Source: Paractinoplanes aksuensis (lineage in GTDB: Bacteria; Actinomycetota; Actinomycetes; Mycobacteriales; Micromonosporaceae). From it: a stretch of DNA of 64,000 nucleotides. Shown piece after piece: positions 32,278 to 43,057 of the stretch; position 1 is the stretch's first letter, and each line of letters begins with the position of its first letter. The notes below the pieces were generated by a model. The model was not told where the DNA came from. It saw nothing but the letters and a program-made list of their open reading frames with translations, and made no database searches. A program made the position numbers and the translations under genes. The stretch lies in NCBI RefSeq assembly GCF_024137025.1, contig NZ_JAMYJR010000015.1:1-64000 (forward strand). Reading direction: 5' to 3'.

Positions 32278-33513
32278 TCAGCGTGTCGGGATCGTTGCCC
32301 GATCGATGGGTGGCGCCGGCGGCTGACCGGCCAGGGCGAGCCCGTCGGGCTGGCGGAAACTGAGCGCCTCGGCGTCCAGCGCGTCGTACAGCAGGTCGAG
32401 GTCGAGCGTGCCGACCGGCGGATAGACCCGCTCGCGGGGCGGTTCCTGACCGACCTCGAGCGCGCCCTGCTCGACCATGAACTCGACGATGGCCTGCCGG
32501 ACGACGGGCAGCGTGACCGGCGAGTGATACAGCACGTTCAGAGCCTGCATCCGCATGCCCTGCACGTGTTCCTCGCCCTTGTTGTCATGGAAGTGCGGGT
32601 TGCGGGTCTCGATCTGCAGTACGGGCACCGAGCTGGCCATCACCTCGGGGTCGGTGCTCTCGAGGACGCCGCCGAACTGCTCGAACAGATCCATGTACTC
32701 GTACGGCTCGACCGCGAACCCGCCGGCCAGACGCAGCTTGAGCCCCAGGTCGAGGGTCATCGCGTGCTCGCCCGCGTTGCCGGTGGCGATCACCTCGGTG
32801 CCGAAGTCGGAGTACTCGGCCAGGAAGCGGTTGAGCCACTCGTTGGTGATCTGCGAGCTGCGGCCCTTGCGGCTGAAGAAGAGCCGGTTGTCCCGCAGCT
32901 TGGGCTTCGAATGCCACGAGATCCGGACCATCGAGTACGGCGAGCCGGCCAGATGCAGCCCGGCCGCGTAGACCTTGCAGTACTCATGGACGGAGCCGGG
33001 CACGTAGTTGTCGGCGTCCACATAGCCGATGTACCGGCGGCCGGTCATCGCGGCCAGCGCCATGCCGAGCAGCATGGCCTCGCCCTTGCCGCTGCGGACC
33101 AGCCCCTCGTCGTCGATCAGCTCGGGCATGCCGGCTGCCTTCATCGCGGCCGCGACGCCGGGATCCTTCTGATGCACCGTGATCGCGGACCGCCCGGCCA
33201 GCCGGCAGAACTGCTCGACGGTCTGCGCCTCGATCTCGTACCGGTCGACCGGGGTGCGGTCGCTGTTCGACACCAGGACGATGAGGCAGTCGTGCGGAAT
33301 TCCGGAAAGAACACCCTCGATGACGGTCCGTGTCTCATTCATGCACGGAACGACAATGACCATTTGTGATTCGATCTCGTGCAGCGCCTCGGCCGGCACG
33401 ACCCGGCTGCCGGCCCCGGCCGACAGGCCCGAGTCCAGCTCGATCACCCGCTGGAGCTCGTGAATCCGAACCGCACCGAAACGCTCGCTCCGGAAAGAAT
33501 CAGCCAGTCGCAT
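32278..33513 (-). CDS. mpgS: Mannosyl-3-phosphoglycerate synthase
   Basis: A 411-aa GT55 glycosyltransferase that transfers mannose from GDP-mannose to 3-phosphoglycerate, giving mannosyl-3-phosphoglycerate, the precursor of the compatible solute mannosylglycerate. The N-terminus SERFGAVRIHELQRVIELDSG, the GVLSGIPHDCLIVLVSNSDR block, GLVRSGKGEAMLLGMALAA, YVDADNYVPGSV and TGNAGEHAMTLDLGL closely match Thermus MpgS as I recall it. ATG 33513 is chosen; the open frame upstream has no family match. No mpgP phosphatase is adjacent. It sits between ilvC and serA. Confidence 0.9.
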   Translation of the reverse strand: MRLADSFRSERFGAVRIHELQRVIELDSGLSAGAGSRVVPAEALHEIESQMVIVVPCMNETRTVIEGVLSGIPHDCLIVLVSNSDRTPVDRYEIEAQTVEQFCRLAGRSAITVHQKDPGVAAAMKAAGMPELIDDEGLVRSGKGEAMLLGMALAAMTGRRYIGYVDADNYVPGSVHEYCKVYAAGLHLAGSPYSMVRISWHSKPKLRDNRLFFSRKGRSSQITNEWLNRFLAEYSDFGTEVIATGNAGEHAMTLDLGLKLRLAGGFAVEPYEYMDLFEQFGGVLESTDPEVMASSVPVLQIETRNPHFHDNKGEEHVQGMRMQALNVLYHSPVTLPVVRQAIVEFMVEQGALEVGQEPPRERVYPPVGTLDLDLLYDALDAEALSFRQPDGLALAGQPPAPPIDRATIPTR

Positions 33514-33595
33514 CTCGCAAAAATACCCGCCGGAATTCCGTGTCGGAATTGCCACCGGTAAATGGTGGGTAACGCCGATGTTTCCGAACAGCACT

Positions 33596-33636
33596 CGGCC
33601 CGCTTTCCCGGCTCACCAGCCGGAGAAAGCGGGCCG
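33596..33636 (-). terminator. Strong terminator after ilvBNC
   Basis: An 18-bp stem with a single bulged A and a 4-nt loop (33596-33613 with 33618-33636), beginning just after the ilvC stop at 33644. It ends the ilvB-ilvN-ilvC transcript ahead of mpgS. Confidence 0.85.
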
Positions 33637-33643
33637 GGAGAAA

Positions 33644-35243
<1,600 letters not shown>

Positions 35244-35244
<1 letters not shown>

Positions 35245-37073
35245 CAGAGGTCGTCCTCTTCGAATTCGGGACGCACGTCCCGGGCGAACATGATCTCGTC
35301 GTTGCTGGTGCCGGCCGCGACCATCGGCCACACCATGGCGTCCTTGCCGACCGTGAAGTCGATGACCACCGGGGCGTCGTTGATCTCCATGGCCTGCTTG
35401 ATGATCTTGTCGACGTCGGCCTTGGACTCACACCGCAGGCCGACGCAGCCGAGCGCCTCGGCCAGCTTCACGAAGTCGGGAATGCGGTGCTTGTGCGTGC
35501 CCAGCTCGGTGTTGGAGTAGCGGCCCTCGTAGAACAGGGTCTGCCACTGCCGCACCATGCCCAGGTTGCCGTTGTTGATGACGGCGATCTTGACCGGGAT
35601 GCCCTCCAGGGCGCAGGTCGCCAGCTCCTGGTTGGTCATCTGGAAGCAGCCGTCGCCGTCGATCGCCCACACCGCGGTGTCGGGCCGGCCCACCTTGGCC
35701 CCCATCGCGGCCGGGACGGCGTAGCCCATCGTGCCCGCGCCGCCCGAGTTGAGCCAGGTGCCCGGCTTCTCGTACTTGATGAACTGCGAGGCCCACATCT
35801 GGTGCTGACCGACACCGGCGCAGTAGATGGCGTCGGGCCCGACCAGCTCGCCGATCCGCTCGATCACGTACTGCGGGGCCAGGCTGCCGTCGGTCGGCTC
35901 CTCGTAGCCCAGCGGGTAACGCTCGCGCAGCTCGTTGAGCGTGGCCCACCAGGCCTCGTACTGCCCGGCGCCCTCGGCCGAGGCGGAGACGGCGGCGATC
36001 AGCTCGTCGATCACGTGCCGGGCGTCGCCGACGATCGGGACGTCGGCGTGCCGGTTCTTGCCGATCTCGGCCGGGTCGATGTCGGCGTGCACGACCTTGG
36101 CGTCGGGCGCGAACGAGGCGAGCTGACCGGTGACCCGGTCGTCGAAGCGCGCGCCCAGCGTGATCAGCAGGTCGGACTTCTGCAGCGCGTAGACCGCGGG
36201 GACGGTGCCGTGCATGCCGGGCATGCCCAGGTGCTGCGGGTGCGAGTCGGGGAACGCGCCCAGCGCCATCAGTGTCGTGACGACCGGGATGCCGGTGGTC
36301 TCGGCCAGCTTGCGCAGCCCGTCGGTGGCGCCGGCCTTGAGCACGCCGCCGCCCACGTAGAGCACCGGGCGCCGGGCCCCGGCGATCAGCCGGGCCGCCT
36401 CGCGGATCTGCTTGCCGTGCGGGTGCAGGGTCGGCCGGTAGCCGGGCAGGTCGAGCACGGGCGGCCACGAGAACGTGGTCTGCGCCTGCTGCACGTCCTT
36501 CGGGATGTCGACCAGGACCGGGCCCGGGCGGCCGGTGGCGGCCAGGTGGAACGCCTCGGCCAGCACCCGGGGCAGTTCCTCGGGCGTCTGCACCAGGAAG
36601 TTGTGCTTGGTGATGGGGAGCGTGATGCCCTGGATGTCCGCCTCCTGGAAGGCGTCCGTGCCGATCGCCGGCCGCGAGACCTGGCCGGTGATGGCGACGA
36701 TCGGCACCGAGTCCATGTAGGCGTCGGCGATCGCGGTGACCAGGTTGGTCGCACCCGGCCCGCTGGTCGCGATGCAGACGCCGACCTTGCCGGTGGCCTG
36801 CGCGTAGCCGGTGGCGGCGTGGCCCGCGCCCTGCTCGTGGCGGACCAGGATGTGCCGCACCTTGGAGTCGAACAGCGGGTCGTACGCCGGCAGGATCGTG
36901 CCGCCGGGGATGCCGAACGCGACCTCGACCCCGAGCGCCTCGAGCGACCGCACGAGCGCGCCGGCGCCCGTGGTGGGAACCGGGGCGACTACGGCCGGGG
37001 CGGGGTTGGCGGCCGCCGCGACAGTGGCCGGATTGGCTCGGTGGGCGAGGGTCTCAGGAGTGGGTCTCGTCAT
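35244..37073 (-). CDS. ilvB: Acetolactate synthase catalytic (large) subunit
   Basis: A 609-aa ThDP-dependent enzyme at the head of the valine, leucine and isoleucine pathway. The N-terminal [32 protein letters not shown] (catalytic Glu) and [17 protein letters not shown], the FAD-binding middle domain and the C-terminal ThDP motif [29 protein letters not shown] are all present. About 45 extra residues at the N-terminus are low-complexity Ala/Val/Thr. The leader upstream holds a leader peptide and terminator. First gene of ilvBNC. Confidence 0.97.
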
Positions 37074-37123
37074 GGCACTTCATACCTTTACGGGTTGGGC
37101 GGACCGGTACTTGAGCAACAAAA

Positions 37124-37152
37124 AAGGCCCTCGTGCCAACAGCACGGGACCT
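37124..37152 (-). terminator. Attenuator terminator upstream of ilvB
   Basis: An 11-bp stem with one bulged A, 5-nt loop, arms 37124-37136 and 37142-37152, followed on the reverse strand by TTTTTTGTTG. It lies about 50 nt before the ilvB start and downstream of the leader ORF at 37203-37232. Confidence 0.9.
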
Positions 37153-37203
37153 AGCGCACTCTGTCCCTCAAAACCATCACCAGTTCTGAGGAAGGAGTGC
37201 GCT
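37153..37203 (-). promoter_or_regulatory. Competing stems of the ilvB attenuator
   Basis: AGCGCACTC (37153-37161) pairs perfectly with GAGTGCGCT (37195-37203), the latter beginning at the leader stop codon. Separately GTCCC (37163-37167) can pair with GGGAC (37146-37150), part of the terminator arm. This gives mutually exclusive terminator and antiterminator folds. Confidence 0.65.
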
Positions 37204-37232
37204 CACATAAGTACTCGGGACGCGAAGCACAT
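37203..37232 (-). CDS. Branched-chain leader peptide of ilvBNC (9 aa)
   Basis: Reverse strand ATG TGC TTC GCG TCC CGA GTA CTT ATG TGA encodes MCFASRVLM. AAGGTGAG precedes the ATG at Shine-Dalgarno distance. The Val and Leu codons are GTA and CTT, both rare at this GC content, which suits a stalling site. Actinobacterial ilvB leaders elsewhere also carry consecutive Val/Leu codons (established knowledge). Stem and terminator structures follow directly. Confidence 0.8.
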   Translation of the reverse strand: MCFASRVLM

Positions 37233-37285
37233 GCTGCTCACCTTGCCCCATCTCAAACCGCGAGTCAACTGATCCCACATTTTGA

Positions 37286-39616
37286 TCACTGGGGTCCCTC
37301 GCCGGTGGGAGCGACGAAGCCCGGATCGCTCGGTAGCAGGGCCCTGAGCTGGCGCATACCGGGCCCGAGCATGACCACCTGGCTGCGCGGGGCGGCGTCG
37401 GCCGGCGGGGCCGAACGCGGCGCCGGCAGCGGCCGCGCCGGGCTCTGCCGCAGGGTCTGCAACTGGGCCTCGAGGTGCTCGGCGGGCACGCCCCAGCCGA
37501 ACAGGGAACCCTGACCGAGCCGGCAGCCGGCCTCCTCGACGACGGCCCGCTGGGCCGGGGTGCCGATCCCCTCGGCCAGCACCTCGAGGCCCAGCCGGTG
37601 GCCCATGTTGACCACCACGTCGACCAGGGGCGCGGCCATGCCCGTACGGGACTCGGGCTCGGCCACCAGGGCGTGGTCGATCTTCAAGATGTCGACCGGG
37701 AGCGTACGCAGCTGCCCCAGCGACGAATAGCCGGCGCCGAAGTCGTCGAGGGCGATCCGGACGCCGGTGCCCCGCAGCTCGGTCAGCCGGCTGATCAGCT
37801 CTTCCATGTCGGTGGCGACCGCGTGCTCGGTCACCTCGAGCACCAGCCGCTGCGGCGGCACACCGTGCCGTTCGAGCACGTCGGCCACCTGCCCCGCGTA
37901 GTCGGCGGCGTGCAGCTCCTTGGGCGAGAGGTTGACCGAGACCCAGACGTCGTGGCCGCGCGCCAGCCACTCGGCGAGCTGGATGCAGGCCTGTTCGAGG
38001 ACCCAGGCGCCGATCCGGTTGATCAGCCCCGACTCCTCGGCGACCGGGATGAACTCGTCGGGCCGCACCGCCCCGAGCGTGGGGTGGGTCCAGCGCAGCA
38101 GCGCCTCGGCCCCGACCGGGCGCACCGAGGGCAGCGCCACCACGGGCTGGAAGACCAGGCGCAGCTGCTCGCGGTCGATCGCGTGCCGCAGCTCGGCCTC
38201 GAGCGTGCCCCGGCGGCGCAGCAGCTCGTCGTACCGCTGCTGGTAGCGCTCGACCCGGTTCTTGCCGCGCAGTTTGGCGTAGCGCAGGGCCAGGTCGGCG
38301 TCGCGGATGATGTCGCCGGTGTCGGCCGGGTCGGGACCCGTGTTGGCCACGCCCAGGCTGGCCGACAGGAAGACCGAGTTGCCGTCGACCTCGTACGGCT
38401 CGCCCAGCACGGCCAGCAGCCGGTGCGCGGTGAGCATGGCCTCGTCGGCGGTGCCCCGCATGAGGATCGCGAACTCGTCGCCGCCCAGCCGGGCCGCCAC
38501 GTCACCGTCGAGCAGGTTGCGCCGCAGCCGCTGGCCCACCTCTTTGAGCACCGCGTCGCCGACGTCGTGGCCGCGCATGTCGTTGACCGTCTTGAACCCG
38601 TCGAGGTCGATGCCGACCAGCACCCGCGACTGCTCGTTCTCGCGCAGCGCCCGCTGCAGGCCGCGGCGGTTGGCCAGGCCGGTCAGCGGGTCGGTGTGGG
38701 CCAGCTCGCGGAAGTGCGCCTCGCGCGACCGCAGCTCGAGCGTGTAGCGGCGGACGTCGCGCAGGGCCAGATATTGCCGGCCGACCAGCGCGAAGCCCTC
38801 GACCGAGGCGCCCAGGAAGCCGTACAGGTCGAAGGAGCCGCCGCGGGCCAGGTGGTAGCCGAGCGCGCCGACCATGGCCACCATCGGGACGATGGCGTAC
38901 GCGGTGCTGCGGTCGGTGACGTCGCCCACCACCGTGACCGGCCGGTCGGCCACCTTCACCGCCCGCGCCACCACGAACAGGCCGGCCGGCAGCAGCAGGG
39001 CCCCGGTCAGCACGGCAGCGTGGTTGTCCTGGCAGATGCCGCCGGCCAGGGCGACGGCGGCGATCGCGACCAAGGTCACCCCGCCCGCCACCCGTACGGT
39101 GGTCAGGCGCGGCCGGTGCGCGTGCAGGGCCAGCACGATGGTGAGGCCGAGCGAGATCACGGCCAGGCCGGTCGGGATCAGCACCGACGGGCACTTCACC
39201 GGCGTCGCCTCGCCCAGGATCCGGGTCGGCCGGGCGATCAGCACCCAGCCCACGAACCAGATCGCGGCCGCGATGACCAGGCCGTCGAGCAGGTGCCGGA
39301 GGGCCGCGCCGGGGCTCTCGGCCGCGCCCGGCAGCATGGCCGTGCCGATCAGCAGGATGAGCACGCCGATGGCGGTGCCGGCCGCGACCGCCGTGCCGAG
39401 CGTCGTCCGCGGCGGCTCGGCGGTGGTGATCAGCACACTGAGCATGCCGGCCAGGGCGGCCCCGGTGGCGATCGCACCGCCGGCCGCGAGCACGAGATGG
39501 GCCCGGCGGGCGGCGCCGGTGTGACGGCGGCCGGAATTTCCCAGCAGAGCGACCGCCGGGACCGCGACCAGAAGGCTCGCGAGCCCGGCCAGCTCCATGC
39601 CGGACGGTGATTGCAC
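37286..39616 (-). CDS. Membrane-anchored GGDEF-EAL protein
   Basis: A 776-aa c-di-GMP metabolic protein. About eight hydrophobic segments occupy residues 1-280, followed by a GGDEF domain with an intact RLGGDEFAIL motif and an EAL domain with EALLRW, NLSPKEL, EVTEHA, LDDFGAGYSSL and ILKID. No RxxD inhibition site precedes GGDEF. In the last loop AEGIGTP keeps the first Glu but replaces the second with Gly, so phosphodiesterase activity needs testing. The C-terminal 60 residues are Pro/Ala-rich. The promoter region contains a copy of the dispersed repeat (39661-39703). Confidence 0.92.
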   Translation of the reverse strand: MQSPSGMELAGLASLLVAVPAVALLGNSGRRHTGAARRAHLVLAAGGAIATGAALAGMLSVLITTAEPPRTTLGTAVAAGTAIGVLILLIGTAMLPGAAESPGAALRHLLDGLVIAAAIWFVGWVLIARPTRILGEATPVKCPSVLIPTGLAVISLGLTIVLALHAHRPRLTTVRVAGGVTLVAIAAVALAGGICQDNHAAVLTGALLLPAGLFVVARAVKVADRPVTVVGDVTDRSTAYAIVPMVAMVGALGYHLARGGSFDLYGFLGASVEGFALVGRQYLALRDVRRYTLELRSREAHFRELAHTDPLTGLANRRGLQRALRENEQSRVLVGIDLDGFKTVNDMRGHDVGDAVLKEVGQRLRRNLLDGDVAARLGGDEFAILMRGTADEAMLTAHRLLAVLGEPYEVDGNSVFLSASLGVANTGPDPADTGDIIRDADLALRYAKLRGKNRVERYQQRYDELLRRRGTLEAELRHAIDREQLRLVFQPVVALPSVRPVGAEALLRWTHPTLGAVRPDEFIPVAEESGLINRIGAWVLEQACIQLAEWLARGHDVWVSVNLSPKELHAADYAGQVADVLERHGVPPQRLVLEVTEHAVATDMEELISRLTELRGTGVRIALDDFGAGYSSLGQLRTLPVDILKIDHALVAEPESRTGMAAPLVDVVVNMGHRLGLEVLAEGIGTPAQRAVVEEAGCRLGQGSLFGWGVPAEHLEAQLQTLRQSPARPLPAPRSAPPADAAPRSQVVMLGPGMRQLRALLPSDPGFVAPTGEGPQ

Positions 39617-39660
39617 GGGAACACTCTGCCTGATGGCGATCTATTTAACGACCCCCCAAT

Positions 39661-39703
39661 CCAACCACCCCGGCCGCCACCCCTGAACCCGACTGAAGAC
39701 TGA
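39661..39703 (-). repeat. Dispersed regulatory-like repeat, copy upstream of the GGDEF-EAL gene
   Basis: 43 nt matching 29959-30000 at 38 of 43 aligned positions (four substitutions, one indel). It lies 45 nt upstream of the reverse-strand GGDEF-EAL start and about 60 nt before ilvD on the plus strand. Confidence 0.75.
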
Positions 39704-39765
39704 GCCCATCCCGCCTTTCGGACGCAATTGGCGGACCGCACCTACAGCGGTGGCACACTGAGGGG

Positions 39766-41613
39766 ATGCCTGACCTGCGTTCCCGGACCTCGACCCACGG
39801 TCGGACCATGGCCGGCGCGCGTGCCCTCTGGCGCGCCACCGGGATGACCGACGACGACTTCGGCAAGCCCATCGTGGCGATTGCCAACAGCTACACCCAG
39901 TTCGTACCGGGTCATGTGCACCTCAAGGACATGGGCGGTCTCGTCGCCGAGTCGATCGCCGAGGCCGGCGGCGTCGGGCGCGAGTTCAACACGATCGCGG
40001 TCGACGACGGCATCGCCATGGGCCACGGCGGCATGCTCTATTCGCTGCCCAGCCGTGAGCTGATCGCCGACGCGGTCGAGTACATGGTGAACGCGCACTG
40101 CGCCGACGCCCTGGTCTGCATCTCGAACTGCGACAAGATCACCCCCGGCATGCTGATCGCCGCGCTGCGGCTCAACATCCCCACGGTCTTCGTCAGCGGC
40201 GGCCCGATGGAGGCCGGCAAGACGGTCGCCATCGAGGGCATCGTGCACGAGAAGCTCGACCTGGTCGACGCGATGAGCGCCAGCGCCAACGAGAACGTGA
40301 CCGACGCCCAGCTCGACACCATCGAGCGCTCGGCCTGCCCGACCTGCGGCTCCTGCTCCGGCATGTTCACCGCCAACTCGATGAACTGCCTGACCGAGGC
40401 GATCGGCCTGGCCCTGCCGGGCAACGGCTCGACGCTGGCCACGCACGCCTCCCGCAAGGCCCTGTTCGAGAAGGCCGGCGCGCTGATCGTCGACATCGCC
40501 AAGCAGTACTACGAGAACGACGACGAGTCGGTGCTGCCGCGCAGCATCGCCGGCCGGGACGCGTTCGAGAACGCGGTCGCGCTCGACGTGGCCATGGGCG
40601 GCTCCACCAACACGGTGCTGCACCTGCTGGCCGCGGCCCGCGAGGCCGAGCTCGACTTCAGCGTGGCCGACATCGACGCCATCTCGCGCCGGGTGCCGTG
40701 CCTGTCGAAGGTCGCCCCGAACAGCCCGAAGTACCACATGGAGGACGTGCACCGGGCCGGTGGCATCCCGGCCCTGCTGGGCGAACTCCACCGGGGTGGC
40801 TCGCTCAAGACGAACGTCCGGTCCGTGCACTCCCCCGATCTCGAGTCGTGGCTGGCCGAGTGGGACGTCCGCGGCGGTTCGCCGTCCGAGGCCGCGCTCG
40901 AGCTGTTCCACGCCGCCCCCGGTGGTGTGCGCACCACGCAGCCGTTCTCGACCGAGAACCGCTGGGCGACGCTCGACACCGACGGCGAGAAGGGCTGTAT
41001 CCGCTCGGTCGACCACGCGTACACGGTCGACGGCGGCCTGGCCATCCTGTTCGGCAACCTCGCGCCCGACGGCTGCGTGGTCAAGACGGCCGGCGTCGAC
41101 GAGTCGATCTGGAAGTTCACCGGCTCGGCCCGGGTCTTCGAGTCGCAGGACGCGGCGGTCGACGGCATCCTCGGCAAAGAGGTCGTCGAGGGCGACGTCG
41201 TGGTCATCCGCTACGAGGGGCCCAAGGGCGGCCCCGGCATGCAGGAGATGCTGTACCCGACGAGCTTCCTCAAGGGCCGCGGGCTCGGCAAGGCGTGCGC
41301 GCTGATCACCGACGGGCGCTTCTCGGGCGGCACCAGCGGGCTCTCCATCGGCCACGTCTCGCCCGAGGCGGCCGCCGGTGGCCTGATCGCGCTGGTCCAG
41401 ACCGGTGACGAGATCATCATCGACATCCCCGGCCGCAGCATCACGCTGCACGTCAGCGATGAGGAACTGGCCCAGCGCCGGCACGAGGAGGAGCGGCGGG
41501 CCAAGCCGTTCACCCCGGTCGACCGGCAGCGGCCGGTCTCGGCGGCCCTGCGGGCGTACGCGTCGATGGCCACCAGCGCGAGCGACGGCGCCTACCGGCG
41601 GGTCCCCGAATAG
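39766..41613 (+). CDS. ilvD: Dihydroxy-acid dehydratase
   Basis: A 615-aa [4Fe-4S] enzyme that dehydrates dihydroxy acids to 2-oxo acids in valine, leucine and isoleucine synthesis. Cluster and metal-site cysteines are Cys122 in [10 protein letters not shown] and Cys194 in [18 protein letters not shown]. The C-terminal [21 protein letters not shown] is the substrate-site block. Start ATG 39766 follows GAGGGG. It is transcribed away from the GGDEF-EAL gene and has its own promoter region. The ilvBNC operon lies on the other strand. Confidence 0.97.
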   Translation: MPDLRSRTSTHGRTMAGARALWRATGMTDDDFGKPIVAIANSYTQFVPGHVHLKDMGGLVAESIAEAGGVGREFNTIAVDDGIAMGHGGMLYSLPSRELIADAVEYMVNAHCADALVCISNCDKITPGMLIAALRLNIPTVFVSGGPMEAGKTVAIEGIVHEKLDLVDAMSASANENVTDAQLDTIERSACPTCGSCSGMFTANSMNCLTEAIGLALPGNGSTLATHASRKALFEKAGALIVDIAKQYYENDDESVLPRSIAGRDAFENAVALDVAMGGSTNTVLHLLAAAREAELDFSVADIDAISRRVPCLSKVAPNSPKYHMEDVHRAGGIPALLGELHRGGSLKTNVRSVHSPDLESWLAEWDVRGGSPSEAALELFHAAPGGVRTTQPFSTENRWATLDTDGEKGCIRSVDHAYTVDGGLAILFGNLAPDGCVVKTAGVDESIWKFTGSARVFESQDAAVDGILGKEVVEGDVVVIRYEGPKGGPGMQEMLYPTSFLKGRGLGKACALITDGRFSGGTSGLSIGHVSPEAAAGGLIALVQTGDEIIIDIPGRSITLHVSDEELAQRRHEEERRAKPFTPVDRQRPVSAALRAYASMATSASDGAYRRVPE

Positions 41614-41714
41614 GCCTACTGGATCGAGGGCCGGTCGATGGGCAGCCGCCGTGAAACCCCTGCTTGATCGTTCCCGGAGGGCAACTTCCGGGCGGGAGCG
41701 TCGTTGGTCGATAG

Positions 41715-42524
41715 GTGAACGCCTCGAACCCTGACGATGATCCGGCCGGCCCCGGCGAAGCGATCGTCCGCGGTCGCATCGACGGTCCGGGCGGGCTGCC
41801 CCTGCCCGGCGCCACCCTGACGATCACCGACTTCGGCGGGCAGCAACTGGCCCGGGCGGTGACCGGCGAGGACGGCAGCTACCGGATGGTGCTGCACGCC
41901 GGCGGCTCGTTCCTGCTGATCTGCGCGGCCGAGCGCCACCAGCCGGCGGCCGCGATCATCAACGTGGCCGCCGGTGAGATCAGACGGGTGCTGTCGCTGG
42001 CCGGCGCGGGCCAGATCACCGGCCGGGTCACCGACCGCGGGGGCCGCGGCCTTCCCGGCGCGACGCTGACCCTGACCGACCAGCGCGGCGAGGTGGTCGC
42101 GACGACGACCGCCGGGCCCGACGGCCGCTACCAGCTGCCGGGGCTCGACGGCCCGGAGTACACGCTGACGGCCACGGCCGACCACGCCCGCCCGGCCTCG
42201 CGCACGGTCTCCCCCAACGATTCCGGCCCGGTCGACCTGGCCCTGGCCGTGGGCGGCACGGTGACCGGCAGCGTGCGGGCGGCCGGCTCGGGCCACCCGA
42301 TCCCCCAGGCGTCGGTGGTCGCGGTCGACCGCACGGGCCGGGTCGCGGGCGCGGCCACGACCGACTCCGAGGGACGGTACGAGCTGCGCGACCTGCCGCC
42401 GGGCGTTTACACGGTCGCGGCCAGCGGCCATGCCCCGGTCGCGACCCGGGTCGAACTGATCGGCGACCACGCCGACCACGACATCACGCTGGGCACCCCG
42501 GCCGCGGCTTCCGCCCTACTCTGA
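41715..42524 (+). CDS. Carboxypeptidase-regulatory-like (CnaB/transthyretin-fold) repeat protein
   Basis: A 269-aa protein of three beta-sandwich repeats. Each contains a G-x-V-x-D/A...PLPGATLT start, a DGxY core (EDGSYRMVL, PDGRYQLPG, SEGRYELRD) and a PPGVYTVAA-like end. No signal peptide, membrane segment or sorting motif is visible, so the protein is probably cytosolic or a domain on an unknown partner. GTG 41715 is the start. This fold usually binds peptides or stabilises a larger protein; no enzyme function is implied. Confidence 0.8.
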   Translation: MNASNPDDDPAGPGEAIVRGRIDGPGGLPLPGATLTITDFGGQQLARAVTGEDGSYRMVLHAGGSFLLICAAERHQPAAAIINVAAGEIRRVLSLAGAGQITGRVTDRGGRGLPGATLTLTDQRGEVVATTTAGPDGRYQLPGLDGPEYTLTATADHARPASRTVSPNDSGPVDLALAVGGTVTGSVRAAGSGHPIPQASVVAVDRTGRVAGAATTDSEGRYELRDLPPGVYTVAASGHAPVATRVELIGDHADHDITLGTPAAASALL

Positions 42525-42528
42525 CGGC

Positions 42529-42894
42529 ATGAGTGACGAGATCACGTTCAAGCGGGCGGTGCCGATCATCCCGGTGCGAGACCTGGACGCGGCGCTCGCC
42601 CGCTACCGGCGGCTCGGGTTCACGGCCGAGGCCTGGGACGGCCCGCAGCGGTACGGCTTCGTGGACCGCGGCGACGTGTCGCTGCACCTCACCGAGTGGG
42701 ACGAACACGACCCGGCCCGCACGGCGGCCAGCGTTTATCTGTACGTCTCCGACGCCGACGGCCTGCACGCCGAGTGGACCGAGGCCGTGGGCCCCCTCGA
42801 TCCACCGCGCGACACTCCGTGGGGCTTGCGGGAATTCGCCTACGTCGACCCGGACGGCACTCTGCACCGCGTGGGATCGCCGCTCAAATCTTGA
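42529..42894 (+). CDS. VOC-family protein, bleomycin-resistance-like
   Basis: A 121-aa glyoxalase/bleomycin-resistance fold protein. It opens AVPIIPVRDLDAALARYRRLGF, with YGFVDRGDVSLHLTEW in the middle and LREFAYVDPDGTLHRVG at the end, the hallmark beta-alpha-beta-beta-beta halves. In BRP-type members it dimerises to sequester bleomycin-like drugs rather than act as an enzyme. Start ATG 42529 is 5 nt after the preceding stop. A strong hairpin lies beyond at 43015-43046. Confidence 0.88.
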   Translation: MSDEITFKRAVPIIPVRDLDAALARYRRLGFTAEAWDGPQRYGFVDRGDVSLHLTEWDEHDPARTAASVYLYVSDADGLHAEWTEAVGPLDPPRDTPWGLREFAYVDPDGTLHRVGSPLKS

Positions 42895-43014
42895 GGCCGC
42901 CACCCCATCCCGAGCCCCCTCCCACCCGGGGTCTGACCGTACGTCGTTTTCGTCCGGGACCGATTTCGTCATCCACAGGGGCCAACGGGGCGAAACGGAG
43001 TCGTCCACAACGGA

Positions 43015-43046
43015 AAGCGCGGCCCGTCATCACACGGGCCGCGCTT
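43015..43046. terminator. Bidirectional terminator between the VOC and mannosidase genes
   Basis: A perfect 13-bp stem (43015-43027 with 43034-43046, 6-nt loop) flanked by AA on the left and TT on the right. It can terminate both the plus-strand VOC gene and the reverse-strand beta-mannosidase operon. Confidence 0.85.
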
Positions 43047-43057
43047 CAGGGCCGATG

